DNA of 16,246 bases from Alphaproteobacteria bacterium (GTDB lineage: Bacteria > Pseudomonadota > Alphaproteobacteria > JAAXGF01): contig JAAXGF010000264.1 of the NCBI GenBank assembly GCA_012267605.1, forward strand, positions 1-16,246, read 5' to 3'. Positions within the stretch are counted from its first letter, which is position 1. Each line of letters begins with the position of its first letter. The position numbers were made by a program, and so were the translations under genes. The notes beneath the pieces were generated by a model. That model made no database searches. It was not told the origin of the DNA and saw only the letters and a program-made list of their open reading frames with translations. Below, one piece after another: positions 7,828 through 15,204 of the stretch.

Positions 7828-8898
7828 CTAGGCTGGCGGTACTCCCTGGGAGGCCTCCTCGGTGGCCAAGCGCGACTGATCAAATCGCGTCAAATCGTTA
7901 ACTCGAATGATGGCTTGTATGGTCTTGACGTAGGCGGAGCCCCGTTCTGAATAGCGCGTCAACGTTGCGGCTAAAGCCAATCCGCCCATATCTCGGTTCT
8001 CAGCACGCAAGCTCGCCCGCCGGTCACGAAACCCCTCGTAGGCTGGGTGGGAATTCAAATTGCGCATGTAGGACGCGACCGAATCGTGCAGCACGGCAAA
8101 CGCCTTTATTACGTGACGTTTTCCCACGTCCCGTCGCGCGGGGATCAACCCGGCACCTTCATTGAACGTATACTGGCCGAAAATAGCGTTTCCTTCACGC
8201 GCGAACCTGGAGGTTCCCCATCCCGACTCTTCCGCTGCTTGGGCCAGCGCCAGCGACGGTGGAATTATATCGACGCGCCGTAACAAGGCATCGAAATCAG
8301 CGTGAGCCACGCCGTAGCGGGCGGCTAACCGCGCCAACCAAAACTGATCCCGTGGGGTTAATCCCAGGCCCTCAGTTAGCCACCGATCGCGCATCGCTAA
8401 TATGGCCTGGCGATCCGCGGTGATGGATTCGTTTGCTCTTAAGACCAGGGGCAATAGGGAACGATTAAATATCCGCTTACGTTCGTCCGCCGATTCCAGG
8501 CGATGAATGTGCTCGGGAAATGCACCAGGAAAGTGACGGGGCACCACGGTTGTGCCATCTGAATCGGGGGCATCCCATGAATCGATGCTCGCCATATCAT
8601 ATGGTTCATGAGCAACGGCGTTAACCTTGTGAATCGGCAAAATCGAGAAAATCGGCTCTTTGTGCCGCACGGCATTTCCGCTGGCGGGCGCGATGGTGGA
8701 CAACGGCGGAACTGACGATTCCAAACCCTGCATTAGAGGTCCCACAGTGAGGTTCGATTCGACCGCAACTCTCGGCGCGAAAAATACGTTCTTGTGGCTT
8801 GGAAATGCTTGCCCCACAAGAACTGCGGTAGCGACCGCTAGAACACTTGCGACGACCCGTTTTTGATGACTTCTTCGACTGAGATTTTTCATAGCCAT
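7828..8898 (-). CDS. Bax/FlgJ-type endo-beta-N-acetylglucosaminidase (GH73-like)
   Basis: Probable peptidoglycan-cleaving enzyme. The 356 residues start with a basic segment and one hydrophobic helix (about 15-32), a membrane anchor or signal peptide, followed by a low-complexity linker to about residue 130. The catalytic domain at about 140-345 contains PPSLALAQAAEESGWGTSRF; the Glu next to SGWG (E224) is the expected acid. GNAIFGQYTF and HPAYEGFRDRRA are typical of the Bax branch, as is the tail with Thr-Arg-Tyr-Ser (TRYSERG) before SAYVKTIQAIIRVNDL. ATG at 8898 is used; a second ATG two codons on is equally good. About 740 bases lie upstream before usp. Confidence 0.88.
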   Translation of the reverse strand: MAMKNLSRRSHQKRVVASVLAVATAVLVGQAFPSHKNVFFAPRVAVESNLTVGPLMQGLESSVPPLSTIAPASGNAVRHKEPIFSILPIHKVNAVAHEPYDMASIDSWDAPDSDGTTVVPRHFPGAFPEHIHRLESADERKRIFNRSLLPLVLRANESITADRQAILAMRDRWLTEGLGLTPRDQFWLARLAARYGVAHADFDALLRRVDIIPPSLALAQAAEESGWGTSRFAREGNAIFGQYTFNEGAGLIPARRDVGKRHVIKAFAVLHDSVASYMRNLNSHPAYEGFRDRRASLRAENRDMGGLALAATLTRYSERGSAYVKTIQAIIRVNDLTRFDQSRLATEEASQGVPPA

Positions 8899-8998
8899 GA
8901 AACGTCCGATTGCTATCCTAATTTATGCGTTCTGAGATCGCGTTAGGCGGGTCTGATTGTACCGCGAAGTTCCCGAAATAAAATCTGCGCGGCTGACC

Positions 8999-9021
8999 AA
9001 AAAAATCGTTTTGAAAACGAT
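8999..9021 (-). terminator. Terminator-like hairpin followed by a T run, minus strand
   Basis: Read on the minus strand, ATCGTTTT and AAAACGAT form a perfect inverted repeat around one base. This folds as a 6-bp stem with a 5-base loop and is followed directly by seven T. The stem is AT-rich, so efficiency is doubtful. It would end a transcript coming from the usp side before bax. Confidence 0.4.
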
Positions 9022-9145
9022 GCGAAAAACACCAACTTTCTCAATGACCGAAGATTTCTTGAAGCGTAAAACATTCATTTTTAGGCACCGAGATAAACGT
9101 CGGTTACACGGCCCAATTTCGACCGTTCTCCCGCCCATGGGAATC

Positions 9146-9157
9146 TCTCGAACGAGA
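9146..9157. repeat. Short inverted repeat TCTCG-AA-CGAGA
   Basis: Five-base arms with a two-base spacer in the AT-rich gap. It is too short to fold stably; it could be a regulator site or chance. Confidence 0.25.
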
Positions 9158-9245
9158 CTAACGCGACGATATTTTTAGAACCTGGTTGCGGTTCCTATTT
9201 AACTAACGATTTCAGCCAGTTACGGAAGTGGTCAAAACATCCTAT

Positions 9246-9258
9246 TCGACATTGTCGA
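9246..9258. repeat. Short inverted repeat TCGACA-T-TGTCGA
   Basis: Six-base perfect arms around one base, in the gap between usp and bax. Form and size would fit a dimeric-repressor half-site pair, but there is no gene start close by, so its function is open. Confidence 0.3.
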
Positions 9259-9285
9259 GAAGCTCTAACCAGCATTTCACCGGAT

Positions 9286-9639
9286 TTAGCCGTCAAAAAC
9301 CTCTCCGTTTTCCAGCACTGAATTCGTAGCTATCACTATTCGGAATTGCGTGCTCTTTCTGAAGAACCTTGCAAACCGATTTCGCCGTTGTCGGTGTCTT
9401 CCCCGTTCGAAAAAAATTGCTTCTCTCCCGGCGCCGTTTCCCATCGTCGAGGGAATCGAATCGCCATATATAAAGTGAAGAAATTTTCTCCGGAAATCAA
9501 GGCTAATTGAGTCGATTTTTTTTGACCCATTTGCGTGGGCGTTTTCGACGATGATTTTGGTCGATTTTTTTGCCGGATTTTTGCGGTGTTTTTTCGCTGT
9601 GGAATCAGTCGCTTTTATGGTGAATCGATGGCGGGAATT
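9286..9639 (-). other. 117-codon open frame in phase with usp after its stop codon
   Basis: After the usp TAA at 9640-9642 the same frame reads 117 sense codons before TAA at 9286-9288. There is no ATG in the first 65 codons and no ribosome-binding site. The translation is very basic (for example AKKHRKNPAKKSTK) and matches nothing I recognise. It could be a decayed gene end, a readthrough extension or chance in A-rich DNA; chance is the default. Confidence 0.2.
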
Positions 9640-10128
9640 TTATGTCAAGCTAATGATTTGGTCGTCGGTTAAATTGCCCGGTACGATGGTTAGCGGTATG
9701 CGTAAACTGCCCGCTAATTCTCCGGCCAACCAGGAGATAAGCTCACCGTGAGCAGCTGTCGGAGGGGAAGCGCCGACGACCAAGGCGTTGATCCCCGTAT
9801 CCTCTTCCAGCAACGCTAGAATCTGTTCTCCTAGTTCGCCGTCGCGGACAAATAGCTCCGGCATGATTCCGGCCCATTCGTTGACCTCAGCCGCAAGATC
9901 CTGAAGCAGCTTTTCGGTTTCCTCGCGGCGTTCTTTTTGCATCGCGTCCTCGACCGCCATCCAATGCTGAAATTCCGCCGGTGGAATGACGTGCAGCAAT
10001 GCCACGCGGCCGCCAGTGTTCCGAGCCCGCATACAAGCGAATCGAACGGCGACTTTTGATTGATGACTTCCGTCCACACAAACCAAATACTTTAGCCCGC
10101 CAACAACGCGCTTAGGTTTCCTGGCCAT
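9640..10128 (-). CDS. Universal stress protein (UspA family)
   Basis: Cytoplasmic UspA-fold protein of 162 residues. The first strand is KYLVCVDGS (13-21), followed by VALLHVIPP (42-50) and VRDGELGEQILALLEE (94-109). The end of the domain, NALVVGASP and IPLTIVPGNL, matches the family, but the GxxGx9G(S/T) ATP-binding signature is not present in standard form, so nucleotide binding is uncertain. The ATG at 10128 is chosen because it follows the upstream gene's stop by five bases, and AAAGG at the end of that gene serves as ribosome-binding site. It is the third gene of the tauE unit. usp after trpS is usual in this order; here two membrane genes lie between. Confidence 0.9.
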   Translation of the reverse strand: MARKPKRVVGGLKYLVCVDGSHQSKVAVRFACMRARNTGGRVALLHVIPPAEFQHWMAVEDAMQKERREETEKLLQDLAAEVNEWAGIMPELFVRDGELGEQILALLEEDTGINALVVGASPPTAAHGELISWLAGELAGSLRIPLTIVPGNLTDDQIISLT

Positions 10129-10133
10129 CTTCG

Positions 10134-10901
10134 TTATACCTTTCGGAAAAGGACGCTGGCGAACCAACCCGCTGCTAAGGCGAAAACCACGGCGACAGCG
10201 CCGTAGGAGGCCGGGTGCCGATGGGCATGCAAAAATACGGCGGCACCGAACCCGCTTTTTCGCACTGCCAAGGGGGTAATTTCCGAGGTTACGACCTGTC
10301 CGTCTTTAATCAAGTAAACCTCAGCCGAATAGGGTCCCGTGGGAACGTTCGCGGGGAAACGGATGGATGTACGAAATAACCGTTCACCAACGAACGTCAC
10401 CGGCTGGATGTCTACGGGATATAGTTGCTTTCGTTGCATGTTTTTGACAAGCGCGTCTCGAAACGCCGCGTGGGATGTCTCGGTAGGCGCATCAACCGCG
10501 TCGAGCCTGAGATTCGGCACGCCAATCTGCGCGAACGCAAGCTCCGCTTCGGCGTTCATTTGTTCGAGCGGTCGATTTGCAGCCAATGCATAGTATCCCG
10601 GGACACCCGCAAATTCCACGGCGTCGGTGTGGACCCATACTCCGGCCACACGTTCCTTGCGCCGCATTACGACGTCGCTGTGCGGTCCGCGAATGACGAC
10701 GACCACATCGCCCGTGCCGTCGGTTGTACCGAAGAGCAGGAGATCAACACCAGTGAAGTCCGGCGTAATCGCAATCAAATGACTGGATAGATCGGCAACC
10801 AGAGTTTCCGCGACATCTTGCGCCACCGCCACGTTCACGGTGAACACCATTCCCATGATCGACGCAATTGCGCGCGCGGAGTATCGCGGGATCAAAATCA
10901 T
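10134..10901 (-). CDS. Alph_Pro_TM family protein (TIGR02186/PF09608), function unknown
   Basis: Predicted exported membrane protein of 255 residues: an N-terminal signal segment (about 1-28, ending VAVAQ), a long soluble part expected in the periplasm, and one C-terminal membrane helix (GAVAVVFALAAGWFASVLF) ending in a short basic tail. Recognisable stretches are HLIAITPDFTGVDLLLFG, VVVVIRGP and PYSAEVYLIKDG, the family pattern. The frame is open far upstream inside tauE, but the ATG at 10901 overlaps the tauE stop (ATGA), has a proper signal peptide and gives the family length. It is coupled to tauE above and usp below. No biochemical role is known to me; the partnership with a TauE-type exporter suggests an accessory subunit. 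Confidence 0.87.
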   Translation of the reverse strand: MILIPRYSARAIASIMGMVFTVNVAVAQDVAETLVADLSSHLIAITPDFTGVDLLLFGTTDGTGDVVVVIRGPHSDVVMRRKERVAGVWVHTDAVEFAGVPGYYALAANRPLEQMNAEAELAFAQIGVPNLRLDAVDAPTETSHAAFRDALVKNMQRKQLYPVDIQPVTFVGERLFRTSIRFPANVPTGPYSAEVYLIKDGQVVTSEITPLAVRKSGFGAAVFLHAHRHPASYGAVAVVFALAAGWFASVLFRKV

Positions 10902-11821
10902 GGGGTCCTGAAAATTGGCGACAGTGTGAACATCTCCTCGGGGGTCGCGACCAATCCGTACAGAAGCTTGGCGGTGACGACGAGTACCAGGAGCGCGAGC
11001 AGAGCGCGGAGTTGTTCCCCACGCAGCAGGGTGCCAATTTTGGATCCATACTGGGCACCGACAACAGCCCCTAGCAACAGCAGCGCGGCCAAAACGATGT
11101 CGACTGTTTGATTGTTGTACGCGTGTAGAAACGTCGCGCTGGCGGTGACGAAGACGATTTGAAATAGCGACGTACCAACGACTACCGATGTCGGCATGCC
11201 AAGGATGTAAATCATCGCGGGCAGCATCACGATTCCGCCGCCGACCCCCAATATGGCAGCCAAGACGCCGACCACAAAACCGATTGTCAGCGGAAGCAAG
11301 GCGCTGATGTAGAGCTTCGATTTGCGAAACCGCATCTTCAGCGGCAATCCGTGTACCCAAGTATGGCGGCCAGCGCCGCGCGGTGCAGCGCGACCGTGTT
11401 CGCGGTGCAACAGCGTACGTATGCTCTCCACCAACATGAGGGTGCCGATGATGGCGAGAAAGACCGTGTAGCCCAACTCGATGACTAGGTCGATTTGGCC
11501 GATTTGGCGCAATACGAAAAAAAGCCAAACGCCCAGCGCCGAACCCGCCATACCGCCAGCCAGTAGGACTGAACCCATTCGAAAATCGACATTGCCACGG
11601 CGCATATGCGCGAGAAATCCCGACGCCGAGGCGGCCACCACCTGGTTCGCCTCGGTGCCGACGGCGACTGCCGGGGGAACGCCGAGGATGATGAGAAGCG
11701 GCGTCATGAGAAATCCGCCGCCGACGCCGAACATCCCGGATAGTAGGCCAACCCCCGCGCCCATGCCGAGTAGCAGGAAAACGTTGACCGACATTTCGGC
11801 GATGGGCAAATAGATCTGCAT
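10898..11821 (-). CDS. TauE/SafE (TSUP) family sulfite/organosulfonate-type exporter
   Basis: Inner-membrane transporter of 307 residues made of two homologous halves. Each half begins with a glycine-rich helix: LSGMFGVGGGFLMTPLL near 27-43 and AAILGVGGGIVMLPAMI in the second half, joined by a basic cytoplasmic loop (REHGRAAPRGAGRH). The TSUP family moves sulfite, sulfoacetate, sulfite-derived or related anions; the substrate here cannot be read from sequence. The ATG at 11821 lacks a ribosome-binding site; the ATG nine codons later (11794) is an alternative. A perfect inverted repeat lies 18 bases upstream. First gene of a three-gene unit. Confidence 0.9.
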   Translation of the reverse strand: MQIYLPIAEMSVNVFLLLGMGAGVGLLSGMFGVGGGFLMTPLLIILGVPPAVAVGTEANQVVAASASGFLAHMRRGNVDFRMGSVLLAGGMAGSALGVWLFFVLRQIGQIDLVIELGYTVFLAIIGTLMLVESIRTLLHREHGRAAPRGAGRHTWVHGLPLKMRFRKSKLYISALLPLTIGFVVGVLAAILGVGGGIVMLPAMIYILGMPTSVVVGTSLFQIVFVTASATFLHAYNNQTVDIVLAALLLLGAVVGAQYGSKIGTLLRGEQLRALLALLVLVVTAKLLYGLVATPEEMFTLSPIFRTP

Positions 11822-11839
11822 GGATTGATCGTTGTGGCC

Positions 11840-11855
11840 GGGTTAGTGCTAACCC
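11840..11855. promoter_or_regulatory. Perfect inverted repeat GGGTTAGTGCTAACCC upstream of tauE
   Basis: Seven-base arms with a TG centre lie 18 bases before the tauE ATG. The size and position fit an operator for a dimeric repressor, or a small hairpin in the leader mRNA near the start. No regulator gene is adjacent. Confidence 0.45.
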
Positions 11856-11984
11856 CTTGTTCTGCGCCGAGCATCGCGCGCCGGCAAGTCCCCTTTGCCC
11901 ATGGGGCGAAAAATTTATCGATTCAGTGTCATTAACCGTGAAATTTTGGGCGAACCTGGGGATTTCTTGGCCAACCTTGGCGGT

Positions 11985-12986
11985 TTAACCCGGATGCAAT
12001 AGACCGATGATGTTCTTGATATCCCGCAAATTTCGGTTGGCGATAGCGGCGGCACGTTCCGCACCGGTTCGCAGAACACCGTCCACATAGCCAGGATCCG
12101 CGGCCAAGCGTTTCATCTCTGCCGTTATCGGCCCCAGAACCGAGACCGCGAGGTCGGCCAATGTCTGTTTAAACGCCGAAAACTGAGCGCCCGAAAATCG
12201 TTCGCAAGCGTCCGCCAATTTAACGTCTGCCAGAGCCGCATAAATACCCAGCAAATTCAACGCTTCTGGCCGCTCTTGACAATCAGTTGGCGTATCCGGC
12301 AAGGGATTTGGATCGGTCCGCGCCTTGCGTATCTTGAGGGCGATGGTGTCGGCATCGTCGGTCAAATTGATGCGGGAATAATCGGAAGCGTCCGACTTGC
12401 TCATTTTTCGCTCTCCGTCGCGGAGGCTCATGACCCGCGTCGCAACACCAAGAATTTGTGGCTCGGGAAGGGGAAAGTAATCGACCCCATATGTTCGGTT
12501 GAATGCGCCGGCAATGTCTCGCGAAAGTTCCAAATGCTGTTTCTGATCCTCGCCAACCGGCACATGGGATGCCTTGTATAGCAAGATATCGGCAGCCATA
12601 AGGACGGGATAGGCATAGAGTCCGAGGACGGCAGATTCTCGGTCCTTACCCGCCTTTTCCTTGAACTGGGTCATTCGGTTGAGCCACCCCAGCGGCGTGT
12701 GACAGGCCAATGCCCAGGCGAGTTCGCAATGCGCTGGAACGGCGCTTTGATTGAAAATAATACTGCGTTCGGCATCGATACCCGAGGCAATAAAAGCCGC
12801 GGTTACCGAACGCGTTTGTTCTCGCAGGTGCGCCGGATTTTGGGACTGGGTGATGGCGTGCAGATCGACGATGCAGTAAATGCAATCGAAAGACTCCTGC
12901 AGGCCGACCCAGTTGCGGATGGCACCAAGGTAGTTCCCAAGGTGGAGGTTCCCAGTCGGTTGTACGCCCGAGAAAATTCGCTTCAT
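11985..12986 (-). CDS. trpS: Tryptophan--tRNA ligase
   Basis: Class I aminoacyl-tRNA synthetase charging tRNA-Trp. The 333 residues match the family. The HIGH-type motif is PTGNLHLGNYLG (10-21) and the KMSKS loop is at 194-198; GEDQKQHLELSRDIA (145-159) is the typical tryptophanyl segment. ATG at 12986 has AGGGA seven bases upstream. It lies 105 bases after murJ on the same strand, the usual alphaproteobacterial order. Downstream, 163 bases separate it from the tauE start. Confidence 0.98.
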   Translation of the reverse strand: MKRIFSGVQPTGNLHLGNYLGAIRNWVGLQESFDCIYCIVDLHAITQSQNPAHLREQTRSVTAAFIASGIDAERSIIFNQSAVPAHCELAWALACHTPLGWLNRMTQFKEKAGKDRESAVLGLYAYPVLMAADILLYKASHVPVGEDQKQHLELSRDIAGAFNRTYGVDYFPLPEPQILGVATRVMSLRDGERKMSKSDASDYSRINLTDDADTIALKIRKARTDPNPLPDTPTDCQERPEALNLLGIYAALADVKLADACERFSGAQFSAFKQTLADLAVSVLGPITAEMKRLAADPGYVDGVLRTGAERAAAIANRNLRDIKNIIGLLHPG

Positions 12987-13022
12987 GGAAAAGTCCCTGC
13001 GTTGACCCCGGGCCCGCCGTTG

Positions 13023-13038
13023 CCCTCCACTGCGAGGG
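13023..13038. repeat. GC-rich inverted repeat between murJ and trpS
   Basis: CCCTC and GAGGG pair around a six-base loop, followed by a further GAGAGGG. It lies in a C/G-rich stretch unlike the neighbouring coding DNA and resembles dispersed intergenic repeats of the CCCTCTCCC type. It has no T run, so a standard terminator is unlikely. Whether copies occur elsewhere cannot be seen here. Confidence 0.3.
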
Positions 13039-13091
13039 AGAGGGTTGCGACCATATCGCCCGCTCCTGCCGTTCTCGTCAAGCGCTAGTCC

Positions 13092-14639
13092 TCATCCCCG
13101 GCGTCGCAATTTCCGCGGAAACTCGGTCAGATTGGTGGCGCCAAGCAGGTGGGCGGCGAGCGCAAATACGGACAAGCCCCCGACTACCAAGGCCGCCAAT
13201 GCCGTCGCGCGAGTCACTTCACCGCCAGCAAATGCGTCAGCCAGACCGACAACGGCGAGCTCCAGGGCGACCGCCATGACCGCGCTGGCCGCGAGGATCC
13301 GCAACAGGCGTTGCTGCAATCGGGTGTCGAAGTCGAACATTCCGCGTCGCGACAAACCCCAGGCCAACAGACCGGCGTTGACCCATGCGGAGATCGCCGT
13401 AGCCAAGGCGATGCCGACGTGAGCAAGGGGAATCATTAAGGCAAGGTTGAGGGCTAGGTTAACGAACAGGGCGACGACGGCGTATTTCACCGGCGTGGCG
13501 GTATCGCCACGGGCGTAATAGCCCGGCACCAATACTTTGACGAGAACGTAGGCGGGTAGACCGAGAGCATAGGCGGCCAGTGCCCACGCGGTTCGCGATA
13601 CCACGTCCGGCGTGAATGCGCCGCGACCAAATAACCCGTCGACGATGGGATGGGCTGCGACGACCAATGCCGCCGCGGCCGGAATTGTCAGTAGTAGGCA
13701 GAACTCCACGGCCCGGGACTGGCTATCCTGCGCGCCGGCTGTGTCGCCGGCCGTCAGTTGTCGGGACAACAACGGCAACAGCGCCGTACCCAGGGCCACG
13801 CCGATCACACCCAGCGGCAATTGGTTGATCCGGTTTGCATAGTAGAGGAAGGAAACCGAACCGCTTGGCAGCAACGAGGCGATGATGATGTCTATCAGCA
13901 AATTGAGCTGCACCACGCCGGCTCCCAACGCCGCTGGCAACATGATACGCAAAAGCCGACGCACGCCCGGCGTGAGGCGGGGGCGCGGCAGCCGGGGCAG
14001 AATCCCGGCGCGATGGCAAGCGGTGACCAACCAGAGGAATTGCACTACGCCGGCCACGGCGACACCCCAGGCGAGAGCGTGACCGGGCGTGGGGGTCAGC
14101 CGCGCAAGCCCAAGCAACGCGCCGATGAGACAAATGTTGAGCAGGATGGGCGTAGCTGCCGCTGCGGCGAAGCGGCCCATGGCGTTCAGCACCCCGCTGA
14201 ACAACGAAACCAACGAAATGAACAGGAGGTACGGAAAGGTTGCGCGGGTAAACTGAACGGCGAGATCGAACTTAGCGGGATCCTTGGCGAAACCGGGGGC
14301 TAGACCAAGCATAACCCACGGCATTGCGAGCTGCATCGAGACCACGAGCACGAGCAGGGCCCACAACAGTACGCTGAGCGCCTCGCCGGCGAAAATTTTC
14401 GCCGCGACCGGGCCCCGTCGCGAAAGAAGGCCGGAGAAGAGCGGCACGAAGGCGGCGTTGAATGCGCCCTCGGCGAACAGGCGGCGAAAAAAATTTGGCA
14501 GCTTAAAGGCGACGAAAAAGGCGTCTGCAACCGGACCGGCGCCGAGAATCGCGGCGAGTAGAACGTCGCGCAGAAAACCGAGCAACCGGCTGATCATTGT
14601 GAAACCGCCTACCGTGGCGGCCGAACGGACGAGAGTCAT
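13092..14639 (-). CDS. murJ: Lipid II flippase MurJ (MviN)
   Basis: Integral membrane protein of the MOP superfamily that moves lipid II across the inner membrane for peptidoglycan synthesis. The 515 residues are the standard length, with about 14 hydrophobic segments. The N-terminus GGFTMISRLLGFLRDVLLAA and the following ADAFFVAFKLPNFFRRLFAEGAF are diagnostic. The end is basic (RKLRRRG). ATG at 14639 shows no clear ribosome-binding site. It precedes trpS on the same strand. Upstream, a divergent gene takes the place where glnD often lies in relatives. Confidence 0.97.
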   Translation of the reverse strand: MTLVRSAATVGGFTMISRLLGFLRDVLLAAILGAGPVADAFFVAFKLPNFFRRLFAEGAFNAAFVPLFSGLLSRRGPVAAKIFAGEALSVLLWALLVLVVSMQLAMPWVMLGLAPGFAKDPAKFDLAVQFTRATFPYLLFISLVSLFSGVLNAMGRFAAAAATPILLNICLIGALLGLARLTPTPGHALAWGVAVAGVVQFLWLVTACHRAGILPRLPRPRLTPGVRRLLRIMLPAALGAGVVQLNLLIDIIIASLLPSGSVSFLYYANRINQLPLGVIGVALGTALLPLLSRQLTAGDTAGAQDSQSRAVEFCLLLTIPAAAALVVAAHPIVDGLFGRGAFTPDVVSRTAWALAAYALGLPAYVLVKVLVPGYYARGDTATPVKYAVVALFVNLALNLALMIPLAHVGIALATAISAWVNAGLLAWGLSRRGMFDFDTRLQQRLLRILAASAVMAVALELAVVGLADAFAGGEVTRATALAALVVGGLSVFALAAHLLGATNLTEFPRKLRRRG

Positions 14640-14744
14640 CGGTGAAAGGTGTAGTGGAATTGGCGCCGGTGCGAAAGGGAGGGCACCGCAAAGCGGGTAG
14701 GAATGGGCGAAGCGCGTATTGTTGAGCGGCGAGGCCCTGCTTTT

Positions 14745-14765
14745 TATTGAATTCTTGTATTGAAT
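14745..14765. promoter_or_regulatory. Direct repeat of TATTGAAT in the murJ / cysteine-rich gene divergent region
   Basis: TATTGAAT occurs at 14745-14752 and again at 14758-14765, 13 bases apart start to start. It lies in the AT-rich middle of the 187-base divergent interval. It could be paired regulator sites or promoter elements for the plus-strand gene. Confidence 0.3.
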
Positions 14766-14826
14766 GGGCGTCGCGTTGTCGATTAGCTACGCGGCGAGAA
14801 CCTTTATCGTCGGTGGAGAGCGTTGT

Positions 14827-15204
14827 ATGCGCAAGATTTATGTTCTCTGCATGGGAATTGCGTTCGCTGCTCTGACTGTGCCCGCCGGGCTCGGAAAAGA
14901 GGTCAAGCAGGACGGACGTGGTTACATCTTTGACCAACAAATGGAGTGGAGTATCGAGCGTGGACTGGAATGGGATCCTCACCAAATAACTATTCCGCGC
15001 ATGATGACCTGGGCTGAATACGATGAGAAATGCCCGGAAAAAGCCGAGGAGTCTCAGGGTGTTTGCGAAATGCCGCGCAATTTTTGCGCTGTGATTGTGC
15101 TGCTGTGTAAATCGTGTTGTTACGATGGCCAGGGCAACCTGGAAAAGGAAACCTCACAGCCTTGCGGAATTTGCTCGCAAGTGTACATCGGTTTTCCGTG
15201 GTAA
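14827..15204 (+). CDS. Small secreted cysteine-rich protein, function unknown
   Basis: The 125 residues start with a classic Sec signal peptide (MRKIYVLCMGIAFAALTVPAG). The ATG at 14827 is preferred over a frame start at 14764 because GGAGAG lies eight bases before it and the signal peptide then starts correctly. The mature part of about 100 residues contains eight cysteines, all in the last two thirds, including a Cys-Cys pair (KSCCYDG) and a CGIC motif near the end. An even number of cysteines in an exported protein suggests disulfides; the CxxC and Cys-Cys could also bind metal. I recognise no family. It is divergent from murJ; its TAA shares one base with the next ATG. Confidence 0.75.
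   Translation: MRKIYVLCMGIAFAALTVPAGLGKEVKQDGRGYIFDQQMEWSIERGLEWDPHQITIPRMMTWAEYDEKCPEKAEESQGVCEMPRNFCAVIVLLCKSCCYDGQGNLEKETSQPCGICSQVYIGFPW

Larger units (their letters stand above)
8899..9639. other. AT-rich intergenic region with no convincing gene
   Basis: This is the longest gap in the window, between usp (stop at 9640) and bax (start at 8898). It is visibly richer in A and T runs than its neighbours, especially 9480-9640. It holds three short inverted repeats (9005-9021, 9146-9157, 9246-9258), one of which looks like a minus-strand terminator. Short frames (8957-9178 plus; 8923-9138 and 9336-9530 minus) lack ribosome-binding sites and recognisable domains. A minus-strand frame continuous with usp stays open from its stop to 9286. 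The promoter of bax must lie at the left end. In related genomes I would expect a NifU-like gene near here; I see no trace of one. Confidence 0.6.

Noticed and set aside
8957..9178. 73-codon plus-strand and overlapping 71-codon minus-strand frames in the AT-rich gap
   Set aside because: No ribosome-binding site, no recognisable domain, and both strands open together, as in composition-driven frames.
9336..9530. 64-codon minus-strand frame in the AT-rich gap
   Set aside because: No ribosome-binding site at its ATG and no domain; it competes with another open frame over the same bases.
10902..11528. N-terminal extension of the Alph_Pro_TM gene to 464 residues
   Set aside because: It is the shadow of tauE; the ATG at 10901 begins a proper signal peptide.
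13758..14303. 181-codon plus-strand frame opposite murJ
   Set aside because: Rich in Gln, Gly and Arg as expected for antisense of a hydrophobic gene; murJ is unambiguous.
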